64,000 nucleotides of DNA from Bacteriovoracaceae bacterium (GTDB lineage: Bacteria > Bdellovibrionota > Bacteriovoracia > Bacteriovoracales > Bacteriovoracaceae): contig QKCN01000084.1 in assembly GCA_003245675.1 (NCBI GenBank), forward strand, positions 1 to 64,000, in the 5' to 3' direction. Shown piece by piece: positions 40,101 through 47,779 of this stretch (within the stretch, counting starts at the first letter, position 1; each line of letters begins with the position of its first letter). The position numbers were made by a program, and so were the translations under genes. Below the pieces are notes generated by a model that worked only from the letters and a program-made list of their open reading frames with translations, was not told the DNA's origin and ran no database searches.

Positions 40101-41231
40101 CTTAATGAGAGCTTCTTCTGTTGAATTAATTTTATCCAACAACAAAGTATCTCTAACCTGACTACCAAAGTTCACATTATCAATGTAAAGAACTTTTACA
40201 GACTTAATTCCCAAACCAATAAGCTCTTGAATTTTAGGCTCGCTAAGAGCTTCGTTGGCCATGGCAATAACTTCACCAGTATTTTCATCATAGATGTCTT
40301 CAGCAAAAGCTTTGCCAACAACTTCATCCAATTCCATGGCAAGTTTTGTAACTCCCGCTTTTTCCAATTTGCGAATAGAACCAGCAGTGATTTTCTTGCC
40401 TTTTTTAACGAGAATTTCACCATCTTTAGGATTAACAATATCCTCATTGGCACGCGAACCTTGCAATAAAGAAAAGTCCACTTCTCTTTGGAAAACACCA
40501 TTTTTCTCAAAATGAATAATTTCCGTTTCATAAAAATATTTTAGAATGTCTGTCGTCGACATACCGAGAGCCTTCAAAATTACAGTTGCATGTAACTTTC
40601 TCTTGCGATCGATGCGCGCATACAAAACATTTTTGTGATCAAATTCAAAATCCAACCAAGATCCACGGTGTGGAATAATACGGGCAGAAAAAAGGATTTT
40701 CCCACTCACGTGTTTTTTCCCACTGTCGTGTTCAAAAATAATACCTGGCGAACGATGAAGCTGAGAAACAATAACCCTCTCTGTCCCATTATAGATAAAG
40801 GAACCAACAGGTGTCATAAGAGGAATGTTACCCAAATAAACTTCTTGTTCTTTAATGGAAGAAACTGTTCTCTGCTCTTCACCTTCATCATCATTTGTTA
40901 CTTCGTAAAAAATGAGACGAACAGTCACCTTCAGAGGAGCCTCATAAGAAATTCCTCTTTGACGACATTCTTTAATTGAATATGCAGGCTCCTCAAGGGC
41001 ATAGCTTACAAATTCTAAAGAAACAGTTCTGTCAAAATTGTAGATAGGGAATACAGAGTTAAAAACAGCCTGCAAACCTTCATTTTTTCTTCTTGCAGGA
41101 GCAATATCTCTTTGCAAAAAATCAGCATAGGAACTTACTTGTAGATCCATCAAGCTGGGAGGGGATAAAACGACGTCAGATTGTGAAAAGTTCTTTCGAA
41201 ACCATTCGTTGGGGGCAAAAGGTTTTGTCAT
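37110..41231 (-). CDS. rpoB: RNA polymerase beta subunit
   Basis: 1373 residues. The rifampicin-contact region reads [20 protein letters not shown] then [11 protein letters not shown], wild type at the Asp, His and Ser positions usually mutated in resistance. [15 protein letters not shown] and the C-terminal [20 protein letters not shown] are also present. Located in the conserved rplL-rpoB-rpoC order. Confidence 0.99.
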   Translation of the reverse strand: MTKPFAPNEWFRKNFSQSDVVLSPPSLMDLQVSSYADFLQRDIAPARRKNEGLQAVFNSVFPIYNFDRTVSLEFVSYALEEPAYSIKECRQRGISYEAPLKVTVRLIFYEVTNDDEGEEQRTVSSIKEQEVYLGNIPLMTPVGSFIYNGTERVIVSQLHRSPGIIFEHDSGKKHVSGKILFSARIIPHRGSWLDFEFDHKNVLYARIDRKRKLHATVILKALGMSTTDILKYFYETEIIHFEKNGVFQREVDFSLLQGSRANEDIVNPKDGEILVKKGKKITAGSIRKLEKAGVTKLAMELDEVVGKAFAEDIYDENTGEVIAMANEALSEPKIQELIGLGIKSVKVLYIDNVNFGSQVRDTLLLDKINSTEEALIKIFERLRPGEPPAIETAQALFDSLFFDPVRYDLSKVGRMKINYKFGLEIPVEETTLKNEDILMTARYLVNLNNGKGAVDDIDHLGNRRVRAVGELLENQFRVGLVRMERAIREKMSIQELDTMMPHDLVNQKPVAAAVKEFFGSSQLSQFMDQTNPLSEVTHKRRLSALGPGGLTRERAGFEVRDVHRTHYGRMCPVETPEGPNIGLITSLASYAKVSEYGFIESPYRMVEGGKITKDIRYFSAFEEEGKIIAQADKENIQGEQLEGELIAVRKEGELALTSPEEVSLMDVSPSQMISVATSLIPFLAHDDANRALMGSNMMRQAVPVVRTDAPLVGTGVERKVARDSGASLFAAHDGKVIFVDSSRIVIQKNKVTDSETGVDIYKLTKYQRTNQNTCNNQRALVKEGDLVRAGEVIADGPGTDRGDIALGQNCLVAFMPWAGYNYEDSVLINENLLHQDVFTSVHIESFEVEARDTKLGKEEITRDIPNVSEEALSDLDEAGIIRVGAIIQPGDILVGKITPKGETQLSPEEKLLKAIFGDKAGDVKDTSLRATSHVHGTVIDAHVFTREGVELDARSKAIIEKETKLVRRDESIEIKAIKNSALMRIAEILGGAKINEALVSEDGSAELLAKGTEITREVLDRIPFDLIGYLPVKADLEEKVSEYFADVRARINKVKAKANDEIAKLHKGDELLPGVIKKVVVYVAIKRKMQPGDKIAGRHGNKGVISRVLPTEDMPYLADGTPVDIVLNPLGVPSRMNIGQLLELHLGWAGRGLGKKFEYMIQQNYPVKEVRDVISRIYKLKEMDEWLKSASDVEVLEYASTLKTGVRFSTPAFDGASEKDIEEMLELADLDPSGKTTLFNGITGDAFSEEVTVGSMYILKLHHIVDEKIHARSTGPYSLVTQQPLGGKAQFGGQRLGEMEVWALEAYGAAYTLQEFLTVKSDDVVGRTRMYESIVKGEMTLEPGLPESFNVLVKELQALALDMKLEEPATEIM

Positions 41232-41265
41232 TGGATGACTCCTATTGTGTCTTCAAGACAAACAA

Positions 41266-41297
41266 AAGCGGGGAACATGCAGAGCATGTTCCCGCTT
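41266..41297 (-). terminator. Bulged hairpin between rplL and rpoB
   Basis: A 14-bp stem with one bulged G (41266-41280 paired with 41284-41297) and a 3-base loop, followed on the minus strand by TTTTGTTTG. In Escherichia coli this gap holds an attenuator and an RNase III site. This hairpin could play the same partial-termination or processing role. Confidence 0.7.
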
Positions 41298-41318
41298 ACT
41301 AATTCATAGTCAAAAAAA

Positions 41319-41687
41319 TTACTTAAGTTCGACTTTAGCGCCAGCAGCTTCAAGTTTTTTCTTGATTTCTTCTGCTTCTTCTTTAGATGCGCCTTCTTTA
41401 ACAGTCTTAGGAGCACCTTCAACAAGATCTTTTGCTTCTTTAAGACCAAGACCTGTGATTCCACGAATTTCTTTAATAACGTTAATTTTCTTGTCACCAG
41501 CGTTGGCAAGAACAACGTCAAATTCAGTTTTTTCTTCAACTGCAGCAGCTGCAACACCAGCGCCAGCAACAGCAACAGGAGCGGCAGAAACGCCAAATTT
41601 TTCTTCTAGTTCTTTTACCAAGTTAGCAAGATCAAGAACTGTCATGCTAGATACGTGCTCAATAAGTTGTTCATTTGTAATGCTCAT
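41319..41687 (-). CDS. rplL: Large-subunit ribosomal protein L7/L12
   Basis: 122 residues. Stalk protein that recruits translation factors. An N-terminal dimerisation helix, an Ala/Val-rich hinge (about 35-52) and the C-terminal domain ([20 protein letters not shown], then [13 protein letters not shown]) are visible. Strong Shine-Dalgarno AAGGAG. Follows rplJ. Confidence 0.98.
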   Translation of the reverse strand: MSITNEQLIEHVSSMTVLDLANLVKELEEKFGVSAAPVAVAGAGVAAAAVEEKTEFDVVLANAGDKKINVIKEIRGITGLGLKEAKDLVEGAPKTVKEGASKEEAEEIKKKLEAAGAKVELK

Positions 41688-41727
41688 TTTATTCTCCTTA
41701 AATTTTTTAAATTAAATCACGCCGCAA

Positions 41728-42255
41728 TTATTCCGCAGTTGCAGCTTCTGCAGGTGCTGCCGCTCCACCTTCTTCCATCTTTCTCTTGATAGCATCCATT
41801 GTGCGTACAAACGCAGACACTGGAGCATTGAAAGTTGCAAGCAAAGTAGCAAGCATTTGGTCTCTGGATGGAAGCTTAGCCAAAGCTTCAACATCGGCTT
41901 TACTCAACATTTGAGTGTCTAGCAGACCTTTCCCCAATTTAACTTGTTCAAACTCTTTACCGGCATCGTAAAGAGCCTTTGCTACAGCTGGTGCATCTTT
42001 AAATGCAAAAGCAACAGCATTGGTGCCTTTCAACCCTGACAAAATCTCTTCGCACTTTGTTCCCGCAGCAGCTTTTCCGAAAAGACTATTTCTTGTAATA
42101 ACAATAGTCCCATCAGCATCACGTACATTTTTACGTAATGCAACTGCATCATTTGATTTCAAGCCAATCAAATTGGTGATGAACACAGCTTGCGATTTTT
42201 CGATTTTGTCACGAAGGTCTTGGACAACCTTTTCCTTCTGACTTCTCGTTAACAT
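41728..42255 (-). CDS. rplJ: Large-subunit ribosomal protein L10
   Basis: 175 residues. Stalk base carrying L7/L12 dimers. I take the ATG at 42255 (MLTRSQKEKVVQDLRDKI), six bases after AGGAGGT; the ATG at 42261 lies directly against that site. ITRNSLFGKAAAGT and the Ala-rich tail with the L12-binding helix are typical. The upstream leader could bind the L10-L12 complex. Confidence 0.97.
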   Translation of the reverse strand: MLTRSQKEKVVQDLRDKIEKSQAVFITNLIGLKSNDAVALRKNVRDADGTIVITRNSLFGKAAAGTKCEEILSGLKGTNAVAFAFKDAPAVAKALYDAGKEFEQVKLGKGLLDTQMLSKADVEALAKLPSRDQMLATLLATFNAPVSAFVRTMDAIKRKMEEGGAAAPAEAATAE

Positions 42256-42283
42256 TCGCATACCTCCTATACAAAACTGAGGA

Positions 42284-42330
42284 GGGGGATTTGGGCAGGA
42301 CTTATTTGAATGCCGACCTTCTTCAACCCC
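42284..42330 (-). promoter_or_regulatory. Candidate L10 leader structure
   Basis: The rplA-rplJ gap on the minus strand can pair GGGG (42330-42327) with CCCC (within 42288-42284). It encloses GGTCGGCA and a TGCC that can form an inner GGCA/TGCC stem around AATAAGTCC. This matches the position and general form of L10 leaders, through which the L10-L12 complex represses its own synthesis. Assignment is by inspection only. Confidence 0.45.
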
Positions 42331-42349
42331 ATCACTTCAATATAACAAA

Positions 42350-43063
42350 TTAGACATTTCCTACAGAAATGGCTTCAACAGTGTCTAAAGCAATACCTGG
42401 ACTCATAGTCGCACTAAGTGTTAAAGAGCGAATATAAGCACCTTTCGATGTTGAAGGCTTTGCTTTAATAATTGCCCCAACGATTGCTTTATAGTTTTCT
42501 TTCAATTGTTCAACAGTGAATGATTTTTTTCCGATAGGAACATGTACAATCCCTTTCTTATCAGAACGGTACTCAACCTTACCAGATTTTTGTTCAGCCA
42601 CAGCTTTTCCAATTTCAGTAGTCACTGTTCCAAGCTTTGGATTAGGCATCAAACCACGTGGTCCAAGAATACGGCCAATACGACCGATTTTTCCCATCAT
42701 CTCTGGACTTGCGATAACTCTATCGAAATCCATGAATCCACCTTGGATCTTAACGATCAAATCGTCAGAACCAACTAAGTCTGCGCCAGCCTTTTCAGCT
42801 TCTGCAATTTTTTCTCCAGAAGTAATAACTGCAACACGCACAGTTTTCCCTGTACCTGCAGGCATAACCAATGCACCACGAATCATTTGATCTGCATGAC
42901 GTGGATCAATTCCAAGTCTGAAAGCAAGATCGACAGTTTCGTCAAATTTTGCAAAAGCAACTTCTGGTAACAGTTTCAAAGCTTCGTCAATTGAATGCAA
43001 TTTATTGGCTTCAATCTTCTTAACGGCTTCTAAGTATTTTGGTGATCTTTTTCTTTTTGCCAT
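42350..43063 (-). CDS. rplA: Large-subunit ribosomal protein L1
   Basis: 237 residues. Mobile L1-stalk protein. MAKRKRSPKYLEAVKKIEAN starts the protein, and LGPRGLMPNPKLGTVTTEIG (about 132-151) is the family signature. L1 usually represses its own operon by binding an mRNA mimic of 23S rRNA; candidate sites are described at 43078 and 43553. Confidence 0.98.
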   Translation of the reverse strand: MAKRKRSPKYLEAVKKIEANKLHSIDEALKLLPEVAFAKFDETVDLAFRLGIDPRHADQMIRGALVMPAGTGKTVRVAVITSGEKIAEAEKAGADLVGSDDLIVKIQGGFMDFDRVIASPEMMGKIGRIGRILGPRGLMPNPKLGTVTTEIGKAVAEQKSGKVEYRSDKKGIVHVPIGKKSFTVEQLKENYKAIVGAIIKAKPSTSKGAYIRSLTLSATMSPGIALDTVEAISVGNV

Positions 43064-43077
43064 AATAACCTTCCTTT

Positions 43078-43108
43078 CGGTTCAAACGGTCCTTTTCAGG
43101 GCCTCCCG
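43078..43108 (-). promoter_or_regulatory. Candidate L1-binding element before rplA
   Basis: On the minus strand CGGGAG, a short stem with loop TGAAAA (GGCCC/GGACC, one mismatch), GT, two variable bases, then GAACCG and the Shine-Dalgarno AAAGGA. The outer CGG and CCG can pair. It has the same layout as the element at 43553-43586. Confidence 0.55.
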
Positions 43109-43110
43109 TA

Positions 43111-43539
43111 TTATTTGTAATCCAATTTAAGGCCCATAGAGCGGGCAGATCCCTCAATTGTTCTCATTCTTGCTTCATCAGTAGCTGCTGTAAGGTCAGG
43201 CTTTTTGAGTTCTGCAATTTCTTGAACAACTTTTTGTCCAACCTGACCAGCACTTTCAAGACCAGGTTTTTTAGAACCTGATTTAAGCTTAAGCTTGTCC
43301 TTGAGAAGGTAGCTTGCAGGTGGGGTTTTGGTTACAAATGTAAAGGAACGATCAGAATACACTGTGATGATTGTTGGAAACAATGTTCCAGCATCTTTTT
43401 GTGTTTTTGCGTTGAACGCTTTACAAAATTCCATGATGTTTACACCACGCTGACCAAGAGCAGGTCCAATTGGAGGAGAAGGGTTAGCCTTCGCACCAGC
43501 AATTGTCAGCTTGATAAAACCAACGATTTTCTTTGCCAT
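43111..43539 (-). CDS. rplK: Large-subunit ribosomal protein L11
   Basis: 142 residues. GTPase-centre protein, needed for the RelA stringent response. The proline-rich N-terminal [20 protein letters not shown] and the C-terminal rRNA-binding domain ending [11 protein letters not shown] are typical. Between nusG and rplA. Confidence 0.98.
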   Translation of the reverse strand: MAKKIVGFIKLTIAGAKANPSPPIGPALGQRGVNIMEFCKAFNAKTQKDAGTLFPTIITVYSDRSFTFVTKTPPASYLLKDKLKLKSGSKKPGLESAGQVGQKVVQEIAELKKPDLTAATDEARMRTIEGSARSMGLKLDYK

Positions 43540-43552
43540 AAAAAACTCCTTT

Positions 43553-43586
43553 CGGTTCTTACGACTTCACAATATGAAGTCTCCCG
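43553..43586 (-). promoter_or_regulatory. Candidate L1-binding element before rplK
   Basis: On the minus strand CGGGAG, a perfect hairpin GACTTCA-TATTG-TGAAGTC, GTAAGAACCG, then AAAGGAG as the rplK Shine-Dalgarno. The GGGAG/asymmetric-loop layout recalls the L1 site of 23S rRNA and of L11-operon leaders. The outer CGG/CCG pairing would sit next to the Shine-Dalgarno, suiting translational repression. Confidence 0.55.
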
Positions 43587-43610
43587 TTTCACTTTATATA
43601 AGCTATTTTA

Positions 43611-44240
43611 CTAGCTAACTTTTTCAACTTGAGAAGCATCCAACTCCACAGGGGTAGGACGGCCAAAAATAGAAACCTGAACTTTCAGTTTTCCTTTATC
43701 TCCCACTTGCTCAACTACACCAACAAAAGAAGTGAAAGGCCCTTCTGTAACCTTAACAGAATCACCTTCAGAGAATGCATGCAGAGATGCTGTCCTCTTG
43801 AAACCTTCTGCCGCTTGGTTGGTCATAAACGCTGCCTCTTCATCAGAGATAGGAGTAGGCATTCCGCGCTCTCCACCAATAAAGCCAGTGATTTTATCTG
43901 TGTTTTGAACAAGGTGCCATGTTCTTTCATTCATGATCATCTTAATCAAAACGTATCCTGGAAAAAATTTCTTTTTAATATTTCTCTTTTTCCCATTCAC
44001 TGTTGTTTGCACTTGCTCTTCTGGAATAAAAATTTCAGCAAAGCTTTCGGCCATTTTGTGATTAACAATTCTCTCTTTAAGAGTTTTTGTTACTCTGTGT
44101 TCAAAGCCGCTCAAGACGTGTGCAACATACCATTTAAAATCAGGTGTATCGCCCTTTGCTAAAACGCGATCCTCTGCTGCAACTTCTCCAACAGTTGTTT
44201 CTACATTAGTTTCTTCATTATTAGTTTCTTCAATCGTCAT
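43611..44240 (-). CDS. nusG: Transcription termination/antitermination protein NusG
   Basis: 209 residues from the ATG at 44240 (AGGGTG upstream). A 30-residue acidic, Glu/Thr-rich extension precedes the NGN domain (FKWYVAHVLSGFEHRVTKTL, then FIPEEQVQTTVNG and KKKFFPGYVLIKM). The KOW domain is EGDSVKVTEGPFTSFVGVVE. NusG couples polymerase to Rho or the ribosome. Between secE and rplK. Confidence 0.97.
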   Translation of the reverse strand: MTIEETNNEETNVETTVGEVAAEDRVLAKGDTPDFKWYVAHVLSGFEHRVTKTLKERIVNHKMAESFAEIFIPEEQVQTTVNGKKRNIKKKFFPGYVLIKMIMNERTWHLVQNTDKITGFIGGERGMPTPISDEEAAFMTNQAAEGFKRTASLHAFSEGDSVKVTEGPFTSFVGVVEQVGDKGKLKVQVSIFGRPTPVELDASQVEKVS

Positions 44241-44257
44241 AATATTCACCCTAATGA

Positions 44258-44644
44258 TTAGTTAAGAAGACCCAACAACTTATTCGCGACAAAGTCAAAA
44301 AGACCTAAAACAAAACCAGCAATTGTTACACCAATAATGACGCCAACAGTATGCTTCGCTGTTAGAGCGCGTTCTGGCCAAACGACTTTAACAAGTTCGC
44401 CATATACTTCTCGCAAATAGTCTGCAGATTTTTTATAACGAGTAGCCACTAGGAAAGTTGTTAAACCAACTGCAATGGCAATTCCTTGCGCAAAAAAACG
44501 AAAGTGAGAAATTTTAGATTCTAATTCAAACCACTCCGCGAGTTGTTGAACAAAACTTAAAATTACATACCCAACGAGAATGGCCAAAATGGCCACAGCT
44601 GTATTAATCCACTTTTTTCCCTCGTGGTGAGTGGTGCTAGTCAT
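44258..44644 (-). CDS. secE: Preprotein translocase subunit SecE
   Basis: 128 residues with three predicted membrane segments (about 13-35, 47-66 and 102-124), the longer proteobacterial form. The conserved amphipathic region is SADYLREVYGELVKVVWPER followed by TVGVIIGV. It clamps SecY. It leads the secE-nusG-L11 transcript from its own promoter. Confidence 0.95.
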   Translation of the reverse strand: MTSTTHHEGKKWINTAVAILAILVGYVILSFVQQLAEWFELESKISHFRFFAQGIAIAVGLTTFLVATRYKKSADYLREVYGELVKVVWPERALTAKHTVGVIIGVTIAGFVLGLFDFVANKLLGLLN

Positions 44645-44677
44645 AAAAAACTCCTAAATTAATCGTCAAGTTACTGA

Positions 44678-44706
44678 GTTATGCAAGAATTTGTCCATTT
44701 TGTCTA
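44678..44706 (-). promoter_or_regulatory. Promoter of secE-nusG
   Basis: On the minus strand TAGACA (44706-44701), a 17-base spacer, then CATAAC (44683-44678) preceded by TTG, an extended -10. It would start transcription about 27 bases before the secE ATG. Confidence 0.55.
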
Positions 44707-44820
44707 GGGGGGAATAAAAAAATCATGGAATTTTTTTATTTACTAATCACCCTCTCTTATAGAAGCTTTTATAACAATTACTTAGACAATAACAAAATAA
44801 ATTTTACTGAGGGTGTTTCC

Positions 44821-45654
44821 ATGAAATTTTTGCTGCTCTTGGCTTTTCTTATTCTCATTAACTCTTCTGCTCTTATGGCCCAAACTCTCCGCGAAAAAGC
44901 TTATAGAGATACAATTTCCATCGGACTTGAAACTGTCGACTGGAAATATGAAGAGTTTTCTTCAGATGGCAGCACTTTCATGAAAGATTCTGGCCAACTT
45001 TCTGGTTTTGTTTTTAGTTACCAAAGACTATCCCAGTCAAATGTTTTTTATTGGAAATTATTTTTGCGTTACGTGGGTGGGGATACCCATTATGATGGAG
45101 CATATCAAAATGGAGATCCAGTGGAGTTTGATACCGAAAATCATATTTTATGGCTGGGAGCAGAATGGGGCTTTCCTATTTTTGAAAACGAACTCTTCTT
45201 TTTAGCTCCTCACTTTGGGCTGACTGGCCGGGCCCTCGAAAACCCCAAATCCGATACAGAGGGAGATTATGGGCGAGGAATTACCTACAGCTACATTCCC
45301 CTTGGCCTCACCGCCAATTTTTTCTTAGGACAAAATATGCAACTGAGTTTAGATGCAACCTATAATCACTTTTTAGGTGGAACAGTTGAAACAAGACTTA
45401 GTGACATCGGCGGTAGCGACTTTGAGAACAAACAAGAAGAAGGTACTGGACATGAATTATCAGCAACCTTAAGCTACTTTTTCAACTCTTGGTCTATGGG
45501 ACTTAAAACATACTATGAATATTGGGATATAGAGGATTCAGAATCCGTTTACAGCTATGGAACCAATGGAAATGGAGATCTCGTGCTCTATGAACTCAAA
45601 GAACCCAAAAACGAAACCAAAATGCTAGGATTCCAATTGCTCTTCAACTTCTAA
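44821..45654 (+). CDS. Putative outer-membrane beta-barrel protein
   Basis: 277 residues from the ATG at 44821 with GAGGGTG five bases upstream; the frame extends further upstream without a good start. Signal peptide 1-20 with cleavage after ALMA. The mature part alternates polar and aromatic/hydrophobic strands, is rich in Tyr, Phe, Gly and Asn, and ends in Phe (QLLFNF), the usual terminal barrel strand. Family unknown. It is plus-strand in a minus-strand translation locus, wedged between secE and tRNA-Trp. Confidence 0.8.
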   Translation: MKFLLLLAFLILINSSALMAQTLREKAYRDTISIGLETVDWKYEEFSSDGSTFMKDSGQLSGFVFSYQRLSQSNVFYWKLFLRYVGGDTHYDGAYQNGDPVEFDTENHILWLGAEWGFPIFENELFFLAPHFGLTGRALENPKSDTEGDYGRGITYSYIPLGLTANFFLGQNMQLSLDATYNHFLGGTVETRLSDIGGSDFENKQEEGTGHELSATLSYFFNSWSMGLKTYYEYWDIEDSESVYSYGTNGNGDLVLYELKEPKNETKMLGFQLLFNF

Positions 45655-45664
45655 GAAAAGTCAC

Positions 45665-45733
45665 TAGGTACGTGGACACTTTTGCTAAGCACTGCGTTCA
45701 TTGCACCGTTTAGCAAAAGTGTCCACGTACCTA
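45665..45733. repeat. Large palindrome with 24-bp perfect arms
   Basis: Arms at 45665-45688 and 45710-45733 are exact reverse complements, beginning TAGGTACGTGGACAC on the left. They enclose a 21-base loop that contains ACTGCGTTCATTGCACC. It starts 10 bases after the outer-membrane protein gene. No T tract follows, so it is not a normal terminator. The form fits a REP/BIME- or MITE-like mobile palindrome. Confidence 0.85.
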
Positions 45734-45738
45734 ATAAT

Positions 45739-45772
45739 AAAAAAAAGCCAGATCCTAAGATCTGGCTTTTTT
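45739..45772. terminator. Bidirectional terminator
   Basis: Stem GCCAGATC/GATCTGGC (45747-45754, 45759-45766) with loop CTAA, flanked by A and T runs. It can end both the outer-membrane protein transcript (+) and the tuf/tRNA-Trp transcript (-). Confidence 0.92.
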
Positions 45773-45774
45773 AA

Positions 45775-45851
45775 TGGCGGGCGCAACAGGGCTCGAACCT
45801 GTAACCTATTGATTTGGAATCAACCGCTCTACCAATTGGAGCTATACACCC
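45775..45851 (-). tRNA. tRNA-Trp (CCA anticodon)
   Basis: A 77-base cloverleaf including an encoded 3' CCA. Acceptor GGGTGTA/TGCGCCC with two G-T pairs; anticodon stem GTTGA/TCAAT around TTCCAAA; T loop GTTCGAGCC. It lies 51 bases after tuf. Confidence 0.95.
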
Positions 45852-45902
45852 ACATTAAATGCGAAGCTCTCACAAAAGAGCTTCACAATATATTATTGAA
45901 AA

Positions 45903-47093
45903 TTATTCAACAATATCAGCAACCGCGCCAGCGCCGATTGTACGTCCACCTTCACGAATCGCGAAACGAAGACCTTTTTCCATAGCAACTGGAGAGATCA
46001 AATTAACTTCGAAACCAGTATTATCACCAGGCATGATCATTTCAACGCCATCATTCAAAGTGATGTCACCAGTAACGTCAGTTGTTCTGAAGTAGAACTG
46101 TGGACGGTATCCTTTGAAGATTGGAGTATGACGTCCACCTTCTTCTTTAGTAAGGATATAAACTTCACATTTGAATCTTTTGTGAGGTGTAACAGTACCT
46201 GGGTGAATCAAACATTGACCGCGCTCAACATCTTCACGCTTCATACCACGTAGAAGAAGACCAACGTTGTCACCAGCTTGACCTTGGTCAAGAAGCTTAC
46301 GGAACATTTCAACGCCAGTAATTGTAGTTTTTTGTTTTTCACGGATACCGATGATTTCAACTTCTTCGCCAACTTTAACGATCCCTCTTTCAACACGGCC
46401 AGTAACAACTGTACCACGCCCAGAAATAGAGAATACGTCTTCAACAGGCATCAAGAATGGCTTATCAATGTCACGTGCAGGAGTAGGAATATACTCGTCA
46501 ACAGCGGCCATAAGCTCAAGAACTCTTTCTTTACCGATTTGAGGATTATTTCCTTCAAGAACAGCAAGAGCAGAACCTTTGATGATAGGTAGATCGTCGC
46601 CAGGGAATTGGTAAGAAGAAAGAAGCTCTCTTACTTCCATTTCAACTAGCTCAAGAAGTTCTTCATCATCAACTTGGTCAACTTTGTTCATGAATACAAC
46701 GATTGCAGGAACACCAACTTGACGTGCAAGAAGAATGTGTTCACGAGTTTGTGGCATTGGGCCGTCAGCTGCTGAAACAACCAAAATGGCTCCATCCATC
46801 TGAGCAGCACCAGTAATCATGTTCTTAACGTAGTCGGCGTGGCCGGGGCAATCTACGTGAGCATAGTGACGTGCTTCAGTTTGATACTCAATGTGAGCAG
46901 TGTTAATAGTAATACCACGAGCTTTCTCTTCTGGGGCTGAGTCAATTTGATCAAATTTCTTAGTCTCTCCACCGAATTGTTCAGCAAGAGTCATGGAAAT
47001 CGCAGCAGTCAAAGAGGTTTTACCGTGGTCAACGTGCCCGATCGTTCCAATATTCACGTGGGGCTTACTACGGTCGAATTTTTCTTTTGCCAT
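45903..47093 (-). CDS. tuf: Elongation factor Tu
   Basis: 396 residues from the second of two adjacent ATGs ([20 protein letters not shown]), six bases after [15 protein letters not shown] (about 19-28), [16 protein letters not shown] and the SAL motif are intact, and the three domains are complete. Delivers aminoacyl-tRNA. It is the only tuf in the window: the usual second copy after fusA is missing. Co-transcribed with the four upstream tRNAs and tRNA-Trp. Confidence 0.99.
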   Translation of the reverse strand: MAKEKFDRSKPHVNIGTIGHVDHGKTSLTAAISMTLAEQFGGETKKFDQIDSAPEEKARGITINTAHIEYQTEARHYAHVDCPGHADYVKNMITGAAQMDGAILVVSAADGPMPQTREHILLARQVGVPAIVVFMNKVDQVDDEELLELVEMEVRELLSSYQFPGDDLPIIKGSALAVLEGNNPQIGKERVLELMAAVDEYIPTPARDIDKPFLMPVEDVFSISGRGTVVTGRVERGIVKVGEEVEIIGIREKQKTTITGVEMFRKLLDQGQAGDNVGLLLRGMKREDVERGQCLIHPGTVTPHKRFKCEVYILTKEEGGRHTPIFKGYRPQFYFRTTDVTGDITLNDGVEMIMPGDNTGFEVNLISPVAMEKGLRFAIREGGRTIGAGAVADIVE

Positions 47094-47287
47094 CATTCAC
47101 TCCTAGGATGTGTTTAGTGTTTCCTCGACATTTATATACAATAATTCAAAACCTTATTCCCATCGATGAACCGATAAGAAATACGTTTAAAATACAAAGT
47201 CATAATTCTATATTATGAAATTTTCAAAAATGCTACTGGGAAAATTTAATTCTTTCGCAAAATTTTGAGGATTTTCACATTATAGTG

Positions 47288-47362
<75 letters not shown>

Positions 47363-47408
47363 CAAAAAAAAATCCCATCAATACACAAGTATTATAGATG
47401 GGAAAAAA

Positions 47409-47484
47409 TGGAGCGGGCGATGAGGCTCGAACCCACGACCCCCAGCTTGGAAGGCTGGTGCTCTACCGACTGAGCTACACCCGC
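47409..47484 (-). tRNA. tRNA-Gly (TCC anticodon)
   Basis: 76 bases with encoded CCA. Acceptor GCGGGTG pairs with CGCCCGC (one G-T type mismatch region); anticodon stem CCAGC/GCTGG around CTTCCAA. Equivalent in position to glyT of Escherichia coli. Confidence 0.95.
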
Positions 47485-47522
47485 TCTTATGTCATCGCTT
47501 TCGCGACAAACTCAAATTTCGA

Positions 47523-47608
47523 TGGTGGCGCGGGGTGGATTTGAACCACCGAAGGCAAACGCCGTCAGATTTACAGTCTGATCCCTTTGGCCACTCGGGA
47601 ACCACGCC
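47523..47608 (-). tRNA. tRNA-Tyr (GTA anticodon)
   Basis: 86 bases with a long variable arm and encoded CCA. Acceptor GGCGTGG/CCGCGCC; anticodon stem CAGA/TCTG around CTGTAAA. Equivalent in position to tyrU. Confidence 0.95.
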
Positions 47609-47625
47609 ATCGTACACTATTTAAA

Positions 47626-47701
47626 TGGAGCTGACTATAGGAATCGAACCTACGACCGTCGGTTTACAAAACCGATGCTCTACCGACTGAGCTAAGTCAG
47701 C
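47626..47701 (-). tRNA. tRNA-Thr (TGT anticodon)
   Basis: 76 bases with encoded CCA. Acceptor GCTGACT/AGTCAGC perfect; anticodon stem TCGGT/ACCGA around TTTGTAA. First tRNA of the Thr-Tyr-Gly-Thr-tuf transcript, equivalent to thrU. Confidence 0.96.
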
Positions 47702-47721
47702 TCTTAAAGAGTGCAAAAGTA

Positions 47722-47750
47722 TATATAAACGGAGGTCAATATTAAGGCAA
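47722..47750 (-). promoter_or_regulatory. Promoter of the tRNA-tuf operon
   Basis: On the minus strand TTGCCT (47750-47745), 17-base spacer, TATATA (47727-47722). The predicted start lies about 14 bases before the first tRNA. Confidence 0.65.
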
Positions 47751-47779
47751 GTATTTTTTTTAAGGAAAAATTGTTCTGC

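Noticed and set aside
44725..44820. Upstream extension of the outer-membrane protein frame
   Set aside because: The extension hides the signal peptide and has no Shine-Dalgarno; the ATG at 44821 has GAGGGTG and begins a proper signal peptide.
47094..47287. Search for a separate tuf promoter or small gene between tRNA-Thr and tuf
   Set aside because: The region is AT-rich with several TATA-like strings, but no pair with correct spacing and no open frame with a Shine-Dalgarno was found.
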